Assembly (NCBI RefSeq): GCF_000242455.2
Contig: NC_019892.1
Span: forward strand, 3,658,001-3,722,000
Source of the DNA: Singulisphaera acidiphila DSM 18658
GTDB lineage: Bacteria; Planctomycetota; Planctomycetia; Isosphaerales; Isosphaeraceae
DNA: 64,000 bases
Reading direction: 5' to 3'
Notes under the pieces: generated by a model
What the model saw: the letters and a program-made list of their open reading frames with translations, nothing else
Databases searched by the model: none
What the model was told of the DNA's origin: nothing
Translations under genes and position numbers: made by a program
Shown here: positions 26,729-37,500 of the stretch, in pieces
Layout: every line of letters begins with the position of its first letter
Position numbering within the stretch: position 1 is the stretch's first letter

Positions 26729-28600
26729 ATGGCTCAACTCCAAAACCAAGTTTGTTTCTTCGCAACGATCCTGCTTACCGGCCTCATCACCGGCTGCGAC
26801 CATCGGAGTCCCGTCCCCCCGGCGGCCACTCCGAAAGAGACGCTCAGCGCGGTCGGCCAACGGCTCAGCCGCTCCCGCTCGCTCGACGACTTGACCACGA
26901 TCGCCTCCAACGGCAGTCGCCTGCTTGCCGAACTCACCCCGGCGGAACGTGACGCTCTGGGACGAGGCCACATTCAAGTCGAGATCGATCGGCCCGCGAT
27001 CGTCGAGGTCGCCGCAAGCCCGGCGACTCTTCCCTTCTGGCTGTCCGACCAGGGCTTCGCCAGAACCGAGGATTCGCTCGACGTTCAGGGCGAGCGGTGG
27101 TCCCTCTATCGAAAACAGGTCGAAGCCGGCGTGGTTGGCCTGGGAGTGAACGCCCTCGATCGCGCGGGGGGCGAACATTATGTCGCCTTCTTCCGGGCGG
27201 CGGACGGTGATCCGATATCGGTCCGCGTCCAGCGGCCGGATCGTTGGCAGACCGCCAAGGCCACCGAGGGCGTAAGCGCAGCCCTCGACGCCCTCGTTCC
27301 GATCCAGCGGCTCCCCGTCCACCTCCAGGGATCAATCCTCCTGCAAGTCCCTCGTGAGCTGCGTCACGCAACCGCGCTGGCTCGGGGCCGGATCTGGAAA
27401 ACGCACGTCGCTTCGAGTCGAACACCCGATCAAGTCGCGGTCTCATTTGGCCCCAACCCCGCCCGCGACCTCGTCTGGACCTGGCGAACTGAACCCGGCG
27501 TGGACTCGACGGCCCTCCGACTCGCCCCGGCCTCGTCGCGGGGTGACGGCCCGGCTGATCCGAATGTCATTCGCCAGGTTGCCGGAGAATCGCACCTCGT
27601 CCGTTCCCCCGACCTTCTCAACGATCCGGCCATCCGTCGCCACCAGGTCCACGTCGACCAGTTGGAACCGGCCACGAGCTATGTCTACAGCGCGGGAGAC
27701 GGCTCCCCCGAAGGTTGGACTCCCTGGAGACCGATCCGAACGGGACCGGAACGGCCGGACCGCTTTCAGTTCTTCTATCTTGGCGATGCGCAATGCGGGT
27801 TCGAGGGCTGGGGCCGACTCCTCGACGCGGCCCACCAGCGCCATCCCGACGCCGGCTTCATGCTGCTCGCGGGCGACCTCGTCGATCGCGGCAACGAGCG
27901 AACGAACTGGGATCATTTCTTCCTCCGCGCGAAGGGGGTCTTCGACACCTTGCCGCTCATGCCCTGCGTCGGAAATCACGAGTACCTCGACCAGGGGCCG
28001 CAACTCTACACCTCCTTCTTCGCGCTGCCCAAGAACGGTCCCCCGGAGATCGACCCCAACCTGGTCTACTCCTTCGAGTACGGCAACGCCTTCGTAGCAG
28101 TCCTCGACAGCAACCTGGCACTCGTCGATCGCAGGCTCGCCCAAATCCAGGCAGAGTGGCTGGACGCGGCCCTCACCAAGACGCAAGCGGCCTGGACGTT
28201 CGTTGTATTCCATCATCCCATCTATGCGTCGCATCCATCGCGACTGAACCCGACACTAGGGGAAGATTGGATTCCCGTCTTCGACAAGCACCACGTCGAC
28301 TTCGTGCTCCAAGGGCACGACCACGCCTACTTGCGCACCCACCCGATGCGCGGCAACCAGCGTGTGGCCTCGAATGCGGAGGGCACGACCTACGTCGTCT
28401 CCGTCTCAGGTGAGAAATTCTGCGAGCAAGACCCACGAAGCTACACCGAATTGGGCCTGACCCACGTCTCGACCTATCAGACGATCGACATTGAGGTCCC
28501 CGCAAATCGTCTGCTCTACCGGGCCTGGAACCTCAAAGGCCAAGAGGTCGATCGCCTCGTGATTCAGAAACGATCACGCCTCGCCTTGGGCAATCAATAA
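26729..28600 (+). CDS. Metallophosphoesterase lipoprotein, purple-acid-phosphatase-like
   Basis: A 623-aa protein with a lipoprotein signal peptide (LLTGLITGC, modified Cys23). Residues about 30-215 have no recognised domain. Then comes a beta-rich part with QVHVDQLEPATSYVYSAGDG, the N-terminal fibronectin-like domain of purple acid phosphatases. The catalytic domain carries all five calcineurin-superfamily motifs: FFYLGDAQCG, LLAGDLVDRGN, CVGNHEY, VVFHHPIYAS and LQGHDHAYLRTHP. These bind two metal ions and hydrolyse phosphomonoesters or diesters. Export to the periplasm and membrane anchoring are expected, consistent with phosphate scavenging. GGGGGAG lies 9 bases before the ATG. The gene is monocistronic. 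Confidence 0.88.
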   Translation: MAQLQNQVCFFATILLTGLITGCDHRSPVPPAATPKETLSAVGQRLSRSRSLDDLTTIASNGSRLLAELTPAERDALGRGHIQVEIDRPAIVEVAASPATLPFWLSDQGFARTEDSLDVQGERWSLYRKQVEAGVVGLGVNALDRAGGEHYVAFFRAADGDPISVRVQRPDRWQTAKATEGVSAALDALVPIQRLPVHLQGSILLQVPRELRHATALARGRIWKTHVASSRTPDQVAVSFGPNPARDLVWTWRTEPGVDSTALRLAPASSRGDGPADPNVIRQVAGESHLVRSPDLLNDPAIRRHQVHVDQLEPATSYVYSAGDGSPEGWTPWRPIRTGPERPDRFQFFYLGDAQCGFEGWGRLLDAAHQRHPDAGFMLLAGDLVDRGNERTNWDHFFLRAKGVFDTLPLMPCVGNHEYLDQGPQLYTSFFALPKNGPPEIDPNLVYSFEYGNAFVAVLDSNLALVDRRLAQIQAEWLDAALTKTQAAWTFVVFHHPIYASHPSRLNPTLGEDWIPVFDKHHVDFVLQGHDHAYLRTHPMRGNQRVASNAEGTTYVVSVSGEKFCEQDPRSYTELGLTHVSTYQTIDIEVPANRLLYRAWNLKGQEVDRLVIQKRSRLALGNQ

Positions 28601-28834
28601 TCAACCACGCCCAAAGGACGTGGTACCAGGAAGGCCCCCCCGAGGGGGCCGTCTACATGAGGTAGCTCCCGTTGGGGCGTGGATGTCAGAATCGCAATAC
28701 ACTGCTCACAGTCCCGCTCGTGTCGACCGCAGCCCCTCGTTCGGAGCATTTTAGACCGATCCCGAGGGTGACTTACTGCACTTTCCGCAATTTTGTGGAT
28801 TCGAGGCGGCTCGCCTAGCGTGTATCGGTCGCGG

Positions 28835-29263
28835 CTATTTCGACCCTTCCACGCCCGGGGCAAGAATGGCTATGACCCGTTCCACCGGCACCCCCGCGAC
28901 TCTCGCCAGGCCGATCGCTTGTCCGGCCACGAAGAACGCTGAACCCGGGTCGAATGGGTCCGGAGGGTCGGTGGCGTTGTAGATGGCCTGGCAGCACGAC
29001 TCCTCGAAATGATGTTGCAGCTCTCGCGGCCGATCCTCGGCCTTCATGGCCGCAAGTAACCGACGCCGCACCTCGTCGAACACGGCGTGCCCGGCCGACC
29101 AGCGGGTCGGGTCGGACGCCAGTTCCAGGACGCGGGTGTTACTCTCCGGATCGGGCACGTGGCCGGCGAACAACCGGAGCAACGCGGCGATGCAACCGCC
29201 CATCTGTACCTCGTACGGTCCGGGCTGGACCGCCGAGAATCCGCGAACGTCGGGGAAAGCCAT
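28835..29263 (-). CDS. Hypothetical protein, 142 aa
   Basis: A 142-aa soluble, mainly helical protein with no domain I recognise. GGAGG lies 4 bases before its ATG. Landmarks are a Gly-Gly-Cys near residue 23, a Cys pair (HHFEESCCQAIYN) in the middle, and an Ala/Val-rich C-terminal helix (ARVAGVPVERVIAIL). It is divergent from the transposase pseudogene, 106 bp away, and could be either a resident gene or a passenger of the mobile region. Confidence 0.6.
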   Translation of the reverse strand: MAFPDVRGFSAVQPGPYEVQMGGCIAALLRLFAGHVPDPESNTRVLELASDPTRWSAGHAVFDEVRRRLLAAMKAEDRPRELQHHFEESCCQAIYNATDPPDPFDPGSAFFVAGQAIGLARVAGVPVERVIAILAPGVEGSK

Positions 29264-30436
29264 AGAGCCTCCTTGGGGCCGCCGAAACAGGTGGATGGAC
29301 GGGGGCCGGCCCGGCCGGGACGATGGCGGTTACCACACCAGACCGTCGCCTCGACCGGAGCCAGCCCCGATGACATCCTCGCATCCGCTACCCGCCCCTT
29401 GCCAGTGGTTCTCGTGGCTCGCCGCCGGCCTCGACCGCCGCTCCGCCCCCAGGCTCGCCCCGCTGTTCCTCGGCGCCGTCCTGGCTCGGGGACGGCGGAC
29501 CGTCACCACTTGGATCAGGGCGGCCAAACTCAGCGGCCACTATCAGCGTTGTTACGTCGCCGTCGCCGCCGCCGGCAAGCGGGCCGATCGCATCGCCCGA
29601 CGCCTGCTGACCGAAGTGGTCCGGCCGCTGCTCAAGGACGCCAAGCGGCTGACCCTCGCCCTGGACAACACCCCGACGAAGCGCTACGGGCCGCACGTCC
29701 AGGGGGCCGGGGTGCATCACAACCCGACCCCCGGCCCGGCTGGCTCGCCTTTCGTCTACGGGCACGTCTTCGTCGTCCTCGCCCTGCTCGTGGCCCACCC
29801 GGCGTGAGGCGTCGTCGCCCTGCCGCTGCTGGCCCGGCTCTACGTCCGGAAGAAGGACTTGCCGGGCATCGACCCGAAGCACCGGCCGGAGTTCCGCACC
29901 AAGCTGGAACTGGCCGTCGAGTTGCTCCGGTGGGCCAAGCCCTGGCTGGGGCTCCTGGAGTTGCCGATCTGGGTGGTGGCCGACGGGGCCTATGCCAGTA
30001 GGGAGTCCCTCAAGCCGGCGAAAGCCCTGGGGATGACCGTGGTCAGCCGACTTCGCAAAGACGCGGCCCTGCGGACCCTGCCTGGCCTCCGGCCGGCGGG
30101 AAAGCGGGGCCGGCCCCGGGCCTACACGGCCCGGACGTGATCGACCTGGCCAAGCGGGGCGGCCAGCGGCGCGGCTGGTCGTCCGACACGTTCGACCTGT
30201 ATGGGGAGGAGGTCCTCAAGAAGTACAAGACGTTCCTGGCGACCTGGCGTCCGGCCGGCGGCGCGATCCGGGTGGTGCTGGTGGACGAGCCGAACGGCTG
30301 GTGGGCGTACTTCTGCACCGACACCTCGGCGAGCGTGGCCGTCATCCTGGGGATGGTAGCCGACCGGTTCAGCCTGGAGATCACCTTCCGCGAGTGCAAG
30401 CAGATCGTGGGGGCAGGCCAGCAGCAGGTGCGGTTA

Positions 30437-31298
30437 GAGCGTGTTATGAACGGTAGTTCAGTGGCGAACGTAGTTTAGGGTATGATTATGCACCAACCCT
30501 ACCCCAGCGACGTCACCGATGCCGAATGGGAGTTCGTTCTCCCTTATCTTTGCCTGCTCCCTGAAGATGCCGGCCAGCGAGTCCACAACCTCCGCGACGT
30601 CTTCGACGCCTTGCGTTGGCTCGTCCGAAGCGGAGCACCATGGCGTTACCTGCCCGCTGACTTCCCTCCTTGGGAGATGGTCGATCAGCAGACCCGCCGC
30701 TGGCTTGCCGCCGGCTGTTTCGAGGCCATTGTCCACGACCTTCGAGCCGTGCTCCGCTTCGCTGACAAGAGAAAACCCGAGCCGACGGCCGTCATCTTCG
30801 ACGGCCGAACCATCCCGTCGACCCCCGAGAGTGGTGGCCGTGCGGGCTACGACGGGTACAAGCGTCGCAAGGGTGCCAAGGTCCACATCGCCGTGGATAC
30901 GCTCGGACATCTGCTGGCGCTGCACGTGACTCCAGCCAACGAGCAAGAGCGGGCCCAGGTCGACACGCTGGCCAAAGCCGTCCAAGAGGCGACGGGCGAG
31001 TCGGTCGAACTGGCCTATGTCGACCAAGGCTACACCGGCGAGGAGGCATTCGATGCAGCGGCCCACCACGGGATCATCCTCGAAGTTGTGAAGCTGGCCG
31101 AGGCGAAGCGTGGATTCGTGCTGCTGCCGCGACGTTGGGTCGTCGAGCGGTCGTTCGGTTGGGCGGCTCGGGTCCGCCGATTGGCACGGGACTACGAGCG
31201 GCTCTCCGAAACACTCGCCGGGCTGCACTACGTCGCATTCAGCTTGCTGATGCTTCACAAGGCGGCTCCGCCGTTCGCCTGAGGTTCATAACACGCTC
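30437..31298 (+). mobile_element. IS5-family (IS427-like) insertion sequence, 862 bp, complete
   Basis: The element is bounded by perfect 15-bp inverted terminal repeats (GAGCGTGTTATGAAC at 30437-30451, its complement at 31284-31298) and flanked by a TA duplication (30435-30436 and 31299-31300). TA target duplication, short length and a single open frame fit the IS427 group of the IS5 family. The transposase is intact and the terminal repeats identical, so insertion is probably recent and the element potentially active. Confidence 0.93.
30488..31282 (+). CDS. IS5-family transposase
   Basis: The protein, 264 aa from ATG 30488 (AGGG 7 bases upstream; an ATG at 30482 is too close to it), has the N-terminal IS5/DUF4096 region (PSDVTDAEWEFVLPYL, then DALRWLVRSGAPWRYLP) and the catalytic DDE core. 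The acidic residues are in AVIFDGRTIPS, LAYVDQGYTGEEAF and RWVVERSFGWAARVRRL. It catalyses cut-and-paste transposition of the surrounding element. The sequence is complete with no internal stop. It occupies almost the whole insertion sequence, ending 2 bp before the right terminal repeat. Confidence 0.93.
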   Translation: MHQPYPSDVTDAEWEFVLPYLCLLPEDAGQRVHNLRDVFDALRWLVRSGAPWRYLPADFPPWEMVDQQTRRWLAAGCFEAIVHDLRAVLRFADKRKPEPTAVIFDGRTIPSTPESGGRAGYDGYKRRKGAKVHIAVDTLGHLLALHVTPANEQERAQVDTLAKAVQEATGESVELAYVDQGYTGEEAFDAAAHHGIILEVVKLAEAKRGFVLLPRRWVVERSFGWAARVRRLARDYERLSETLAGLHYVAFSLLMLHKAAPPFA

Positions 31299-31594
31299 TA
31301 ATCTGGGCCAACGTCGGGGCCTTCCACGTCTGCCTGTGGACTTACACCATGACCGAATCGTGGGCCTGGGGGCGACCGGCAGATGAGTTGGTGGACCGCT
31401 CGGCGTCGCCGTGGGACAAAGCATCACGGCGTCCGAGCCACGCGGACAAGCGTCGGGCATGGCGCCGTGAATTGCTCGGCGAGGAGATTCGTGAGTTTCT
31501 ACGCCCGGGGGCTACCGAGGCGGAAATTCAGGCGACGGCTGAGAGACTGCTCAGCTTGGCCGCATTATATATACTCACACTGAAAGTACAGTGA

Positions 31595-32805
31595 CTTACG
31601 GAATGCGTAAGAATGCACGCCGGGTTGTTCGAAACTCTTCGGATCGCACGGCCAGAGGACGTGGATTTAAAATCCATTAATCACACATATAAAAAATAGT
31701 CAACATTACACTGCAACTTTTGACAGCTACTCCTTCGGAATAGAACCACCACACATCAATCATTCTGTTGCTCTCCGTCAACGAGATCAAACAGTTGGGT
31801 TCCGCTGTGCCGAAATCACCCACGATGAGCTTTCTCAATTCGGCGCTCTGTTGACTCCCCGGATCGAATCCATTAATTTGAAATGCGCAAATGATTGCCG
31901 CTTCCTTCACCGGCTTTCGTGTTGCGATGCTCGTGTGCGACCGGACACAGTCTCATGCAGCTTTCCCCATTGCGGAGCAAAGAGGCCCGACTCGGCGACC
32001 GCGACGCCGTAGCCCCGGCTGATCCTGAAATCGGCCCGGGCGCACGGATCTCGTCGAGCGTGCCGGTGGCGCTCGGACCAGGCGACCCCGGCGCATGCTC
32101 CAGGCAGAAGGCAGCGTGCAGGCCGGTTTTGCCCAGGTCCCCGCTGCATGCAATCGGCCTGGCCGTACTGATCTGGCTTCTCAACCCGGGGCAACAAGCA
32201 GTGACGGCCGGGAATGTTGCCGCACAAAAGGAAGTTCCCACTCTCTGTGGACTCCAGCAAGCCACGTCAACCCTTCGAGTCGTCGCTGGCTCTTTCGTGC
32301 TCGCCGATCGGCAGCAGAACCGTTCGATCCATTCATCGGACGGACGTCTCTTCGGCTTTCCCGATGAGATGGCATGGGACGACGACAACGGCGAGACGGC
32401 TCCCCCAATTGCCTGGCTCCAGGAGAGGAATTTCTCATCGATCGCCCCCGCTGTCGGCTCTACACCGACCTGGATTGAACCCCCTGCTTCTCCCTTACTC
32501 ATGCCAGCACGACTCCGTTGTTAGGCCCTGCCCGGTCCACGCACACTCCTGCACTCGCGAACCATCCCGGTCCCTGAGTACGAATAGAGGATGCGGGATG
32601 GTGCGCGACCTCGATGGTGCCTAAGTGCCGAGGCTCGACCACCTGAGCAACGTGAAATGCCCGCTCATGGAGGGCACGTCAGCCCGGCCCGGCCGTTTCT
32701 GGCCGTCCCACCAGAAATCGGGCGGGGCAACGTAGTCCGAAAAAAAATAATGCAACCTGAGCCCAATGACCAAGGCAAAAGCCAGCCCAATTCCGAGGCG
32801 GCAGA
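31595..32805. other. 1.2-kb stretch after the transposase, no supported gene
   Basis: The first 100 bp (31650-31750) are clearly lower in G+C than the surroundings, with TTAAAATCCATTAATC and an A-run. A short minus-strand frame (31677-31910, 77 aa) is poorly supported. The rest contains overlapping open frames on both strands without motifs. The low G+C next to a mobile region suggests foreign or decayed DNA. The last part (32700-32805) is the leader of the efflux operon. Confidence 0.4.
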
Positions 32806-34509
32806 ATGAACGCCAACCAAGAACATGAAGAGGGATTTAAGGGCGAGAACACAGGTCAAGCTGCCCCGAGTACGCCCCCCTCGGCACCGGCGGTGGAGGC
32901 TCTGCCTCCCCATCGCAAGATGGGTTTTGGGCAGAGAATCGTTGTAGCCCTTCTCTTGACCGTGGTCCTGGTCCCTCCGGCGGCAGGGTTCTATAGTTAT
33001 TTCTCCGGCATCCCTCTGCACTTGCTCGCGGGCAGCAATGAAGACGAAGAATCGGGCTCTTCCGCGCCTCCAGGCGTCTCGCTGGTCTCGGGCCGACCGC
33101 ACACGCTCCAGGTCCCCGAGGAGGTCTCCACCGCCTTGGGGATCCGCAAAAACCAGCGGGACGAGGTCGCGATCGCGGAAGCGCCAACCAGGATGCGGCC
33201 GATCGTGCTGCCCGGTTCCACGACGCTCGATCCCACCCGTCTCGCCCGCGTCCGTGCTCGATTCGCTCCGGCCAAAGTGGTCCAGATTGCCCAGGTCTGG
33301 GATCACTCTCCCAAGACCGGACAAACGGAATTCCGCGAACTCAGGCAGGGCGACAGCGTATCGAAGGGTGATCTTCTGGGAATTTTTTACAGCGCGGACG
33401 TGGGGATCAAGAAGAATGATCTCCTGGACGCCCTGGTGCAACTGGAGCTAGATCAGAGGATCCTCGACGAGGCCGAGAAGCACTCGGAAGCGGTTCCCAC
33501 CGTCTTCCTGAACACCTATTTTCGGGCCGTCCAGGGAGACCGCAACGCCATCGGCCGTGCCCTCAACAACCTCAAGCTGTGGGACATCCCCCAGAGCGAG
33601 ATCGACGCCCTTCACACCGAAGCCAAGAAGATCAGTGCCGACAAGAACGCATGGTTCAAGTCTCCCGAGGGCCGGTGGGTGAAGGGGGAGAATCAAGCCA
33701 ACGGAGGCAAGGTCGATCACGACAAGGAGACGGAGAATCCCTGGGGCCGGGTGACCTTGCGAGCGCCCTTCGACGGCGTCGTCGTCGAACGCAACGTCCA
33801 CACGGACGAGATGGTGGTGGACAACACGGTCAACCTGTTTCAAATCGCCGACGTGAACCGGCTCCTGGTCATCGCCAGTTGCCCCGAGGATGAGCTGCCG
33901 GAATTGGAGGATCTTCGCGGCAGCGAAAGGCGGTGGACCGTGCACACGGTCGGCGTGGCCTCAGCCACAGGCCTTTCCGGAACGATTGATGAGATCGGCT
34001 ATGTCATTGACCCCAATCAGCACACGGCGATCATCAAGGGGTATGTCGATAACCCAGGGAAGCGAATCCGGGCGGGACAATACGTCACCGCCACGGTGAA
34101 CGTGCCGCCGCCGCACGACGTGGTCGAGATTCCGACGAGCGCCTTGGTGGACGACGGCCTGCAAAGCTTGGTATTCGTGCAGCCCGATCCTGCCCTGCCG
34201 CACTTTACGATGCGGCGCGTCCAGGTGACGCAGCGATTCGACCACACGGTGTTCGTCCGGAACACGCCGATCCCCAAGGAAGAGCAATTGACCGCTCAAG
34301 AGGCCGACGAGGGCCTCTTGCCCAAAGAACCCCTTCGGCCCGGCGAGCGCGTCCTCTTGTCCGGGACATTGGAGCTCAAAGCCGCCTTGCTGGACCTCGA
34401 GTCACGACCGGTGAAGCAGCCGACCGACCGCATCGCCAAGACGAGAGCACGTTCAAGGTCGGACCTCGAGTCGCAACGGGCAAAGAAGCCCAAGACGGGC
34501 ACGGGCTAA
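32806..34509 (+). CDS. RND efflux periplasmic adaptor subunit (CusB/HlyD type)
   Basis: The 567-aa protein has a cytoplasmic Glu-rich N-terminus, one membrane segment near residues 43-63 (IVVALLLTVVLVPPAAGFYSY) and a periplasmic adaptor body. Barrel-sandwich halves are visible as LRQGDSVSKGDLLGIFY and RVTLRAPFDGVVVERNVHTD, separated by a helical hairpin (about 200-285). A beta-barrel and C-terminal membrane-proximal domain follow (IRAGQYVTATVNVPPP, then VVEIPTSALVDDGLQSLVF). It links an inner-membrane RND pump to an outer-membrane channel, and the pump and channel genes follow directly. A family member of the metal-exporting CusB/CzcB type is likely from the CzcA-like partner. The C-terminal 40 residues are Arg/Lys-rich. 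Confidence 0.9.
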   Translation: MNANQEHEEGFKGENTGQAAPSTPPSAPAVEALPPHRKMGFGQRIVVALLLTVVLVPPAAGFYSYFSGIPLHLLAGSNEDEESGSSAPPGVSLVSGRPHTLQVPEEVSTALGIRKNQRDEVAIAEAPTRMRPIVLPGSTTLDPTRLARVRARFAPAKVVQIAQVWDHSPKTGQTEFRELRQGDSVSKGDLLGIFYSADVGIKKNDLLDALVQLELDQRILDEAEKHSEAVPTVFLNTYFRAVQGDRNAIGRALNNLKLWDIPQSEIDALHTEAKKISADKNAWFKSPEGRWVKGENQANGGKVDHDKETENPWGRVTLRAPFDGVVVERNVHTDEMVVDNTVNLFQIADVNRLLVIASCPEDELPELEDLRGSERRWTVHTVGVASATGLSGTIDEIGYVIDPNQHTAIIKGYVDNPGKRIRAGQYVTATVNVPPPHDVVEIPTSALVDDGLQSLVFVQPDPALPHFTMRRVQVTQRFDHTVFVRNTPIPKEEQLTAQEADEGLLPKEPLRPGERVLLSGTLELKAALLDLESRPVKQPTDRIAKTRARSRSDLESQRAKKPKTGTG

Positions 34510-34548
34510 CAAGACGAGGATGATCCTCGATTCATCGGAAGGTTCGCC

Positions 34549-37500
34549 ATGGTTCGCAAGCTTATCGGGTGGGCGCTCGAGAACCCGATCGTCGTCATCC
34601 TCCTCGCTGTCTTCCTCGCGATCATCGGTGTCTTTTCTTTCCTCAACGTCAACGTGGAAGTCTACCCCGACCCTGCGCCTGCAATCGTCGAAGTGATCGC
34701 GCTGTTCCCCGGCGCATCCGCCGAAGAGGTCGAACGACAGGTCACCGTCCCCCTGGAAGTGACGTTCGCCGGCATGCCCGGCTTGAAGAAGATCAACAGC
34801 AAGTCGCTGTTCGGTCTGAGCGACCTCAAGATGACGTGGCACTACGGCAACGCGTACACGTACGAGACGGCTCGGCAGGAAGTGATCAACCGCATGAGCA
34901 CGATTTCCCAGCCGCTGCCGAGCGGTGTGACCCCGGCCATTTCGCCAGAGTCACCCACGGGGGAAATCTTCCGCTACGTCTTGAAAGTGCCCAAAGATGC
35001 TTCCGGGCGTGAGCTCTACACCCTGAACGACATCAAGGCGATGCAAGACTGGGTGCTGGAACGTGAATTCCGGAGAGTGCCCCGCATCGTCGACGTCACC
35101 AGCTTCGGCGGCACGGTGCGGCGCTACGAGGTTCAGCCCGACCCCGACCGCCTCCGCCGCTACGGCATCACTCTGGGCCAGCTTCAGGCCACACTGACGA
35201 ACAGCAACGCCACGGTGGGGGGCGACTACATCAACCCGGGCCAGGTCGCCATGACAGTGCGAAGCGTCGGCCTGTTCGGCGGTGCTCTGGACCCGGTGAA
35301 CAAAGTGCTCGGCCTGAAGAGTCCGGCCGCTGCCGCCACCATCCTCCGCGCGGAGGAGTTGCGCCGGATCCGGGAAATCCGCAGCCTGGTCATCAGCTCG
35401 GTCAACAACCAGCCGATCCGTGTCGACGACGTAGTCGAAGGCGGCCGACTCTCCCCTGGACAATTGCCCGGCGAGCAGGGCGTGGTCGTCAGCCACCAGA
35501 CACGCCTGGGGCGAATCGGTTATTGGCGGGCCGACCGCGAGCGGCCCCCGAGATCCCCCCTGTCGATCGCCGACGTCGGACACGACGAGGACGATCGGGT
35601 AACCTGCATCGTGCTCCTGCGCAAGGGAGAGGATACGTTACCCGCCCTGAAAGACGTCAAAGCCAAGGTCCAGCAGCTTAACGAGCCGACCTCCGGTCGG
35701 CTGTTGCCCGGAACAAAGATCGAGACCTACTACGACCGCACGGACTTGCTCAACATCACCACGGACACCGTGACGGAGAACCTCCTCACCGGCGTCGCGC
35801 TCGTCGTTATCATTTTATTCATGTTCGTAAATAACATCAAGACTGCGATCATTGTCGCGATCAACATCCCCCTGGCGCTCTTGTTCGCGTTCACCATGCT
35901 CTACGTCCGTGGTAAGTCGGCGAACTTGCTCTCGATCGGGGCGGTCGACTTCGGCATCATCGTCGACTCCTCCGTCGTCGTGGTCGAGAACATCTACCGC
36001 AATCTGGCCGCGCACAACTACCCCGACTTACCCATGAAGGAGCGGATCCTTCGCTTCGTGAAGGAGATCGACCACGCGCTGATGTATTCCGTGTTGATCA
36101 TGGTCTGCGCCTTCGTACCGCTGTTCGCCATGACCGGCCCGGAGGGAGCGCTCTTTGGCCCCATGGCACAGACATATGCCTTCTCCCTGGCTGGCGCCTT
36201 GGTGCTTTCGCTCACGCTGACGCCCGTGTTATGCATGCTCCTCTTCAAACGTTTCAAACCGGTCGAGGAGAACTTTCTCGTCCGCGCCTTGAAATTCCGC
36301 TACCTGTGGAAGCTCCAACTCTGCCTGCGATACCCCAAAACCACCTGTGCCGTGATGGCCTTCTTGATCGGCGGCACCGCATGCTTGGTCCCGCAACTGG
36401 GACGTGAGTTCATGCCGGAGTTGGAGGAGGGGAACTTATGGCTTCGTGGGATCGGTCCCCTCAACATGAACCTGGATCACCAGGCGGCGATCGCCAAGCA
36501 GGCGCGGGCCATCATTGCCCGCTTCCCCGAGGTTGAGTCGATCGTGACGCAAAGCGGCCGGCCCGACGACGGCACGGACACCGAGGGGTTCTACAGCGGC
36601 GAGTACTTCGTGCCGCTACGGCCCCAGAAAGACTGGCCCAGGCTGGTGCCACAGACCGGCTGGCGGCGGTGGATCTGGGGTTCCACCCGCGCGCGAACGA
36701 AACGAGAGATCGTCTTCGCGATGAATGCCGACCTGGAGCGCGTCATTCCCGGCGTCGTGTGGAATTTCTCACAGAGCATCCGGGATAATGTGCTCGAGGC
36801 CCTGTCAGGGGTCAAAGGTGACAATTCCCTCAAAATCTTCGGCCCGGACTTTGACCAGTTGGAACTGCGGGCCGCCAAGGCCAAGAACATCTTGCAAGAG
36901 ATCAAGGGAGTCGCAAACGTGGGTGTGTTCCACGTCCGGGGGTCGTCGCACCTGGAGTTCCGCGTCGATCCGGAGAAGTGCCAGAAGTGGGGAGTGACGA
37001 CGGCGGACGTCAACAACGTCGTCAGCAGCGCCGTGGGTGCTAAGGCCATGTCCAGCATGGTCGAGGGCGAGAAGCTGTTCGACATCTCCACACGCTGGCC
37101 CAAATGGCGGCGGACCGACGAGACGTCGATCCTGGATATCCCGGTGGACATCATCAACAACCAGGTGGTCCTGGCGCAGGGTTCTGGCTTCACCCCGACC
37201 GCCAGTGGGAATGCGTTGCCGCCCCCCGCAATATCCGGCAGCCTGGCCGACACGTCCAACCCGATCAGCAGCACGCCACGAATCCGGCTGGGAGACCTGG
37301 TCACGCCAGTGGGAGCAGACTACGCGCCGGACCCCAACGGCCACTTCTATCGCGCCGGCGCCTCGACCATCTACCGCGAGCAGGGCAAGCGTTTCATCGC
37401 CATCAAGTTCAGCGTCCGGGAACGCGACCTGGGCAGCGCCGTGGACGAAGCCAAGGCACGAACCAAGGACCTCTTCAAAAGCCCGTACGAGGGGGTCTGG

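Larger units (their letters stand above)
29370..31594 (+). pseudogene. Broken DDE transposase gene, interrupted by an IS5-family element
   Basis: Joined in order, the pieces form one transposase of the type common in planctomycetes. The first piece (29370-29804) runs from ATG through TLALDNTPTKRYGPHVQGAG to LLVAHPA and ends at a TGA at 29805 where TGG (Trp) is expected, since GVVALPLLARLYVRKKDLPG continues in frame. The second piece continues to about 30128, where one base is lost or gained; the frame then resumes as DVIDLAKRGGQRRGW. The third piece is cut at 30434 by the insertion element; after 31300 the sequence resumes as IWANVGAFHVCLWTYTMTES and ends at 31594. Excising the element with one TA copy restores codons CGG TTA ATC TGG. 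The gene is therefore inactivated three ways. The family is probably an IS701/IS4-like DDE group; terminal repeats of this older element were not found. Confidence 0.85.

Noticed and set aside
28650..28667. GGCCCCC/GGGGGCC hairpin after the phosphoesterase gene as intrinsic terminator
   Set aside because: A 7-bp GC stem is present but no T-run follows on the plus strand, so termination cannot be claimed.
30458..31258. 266-aa minus-strand frame inside the insertion sequence
   Set aside because: Exact antisense of the IS5 transposase, which has the DDE residues; the shadow has none.
31895..32524. 209-aa open frames on both strands
   Set aside because: Neither has a motif, signal or good ribosome site; equal-length frames on both strands are typical of GC-rich noncoding DNA.
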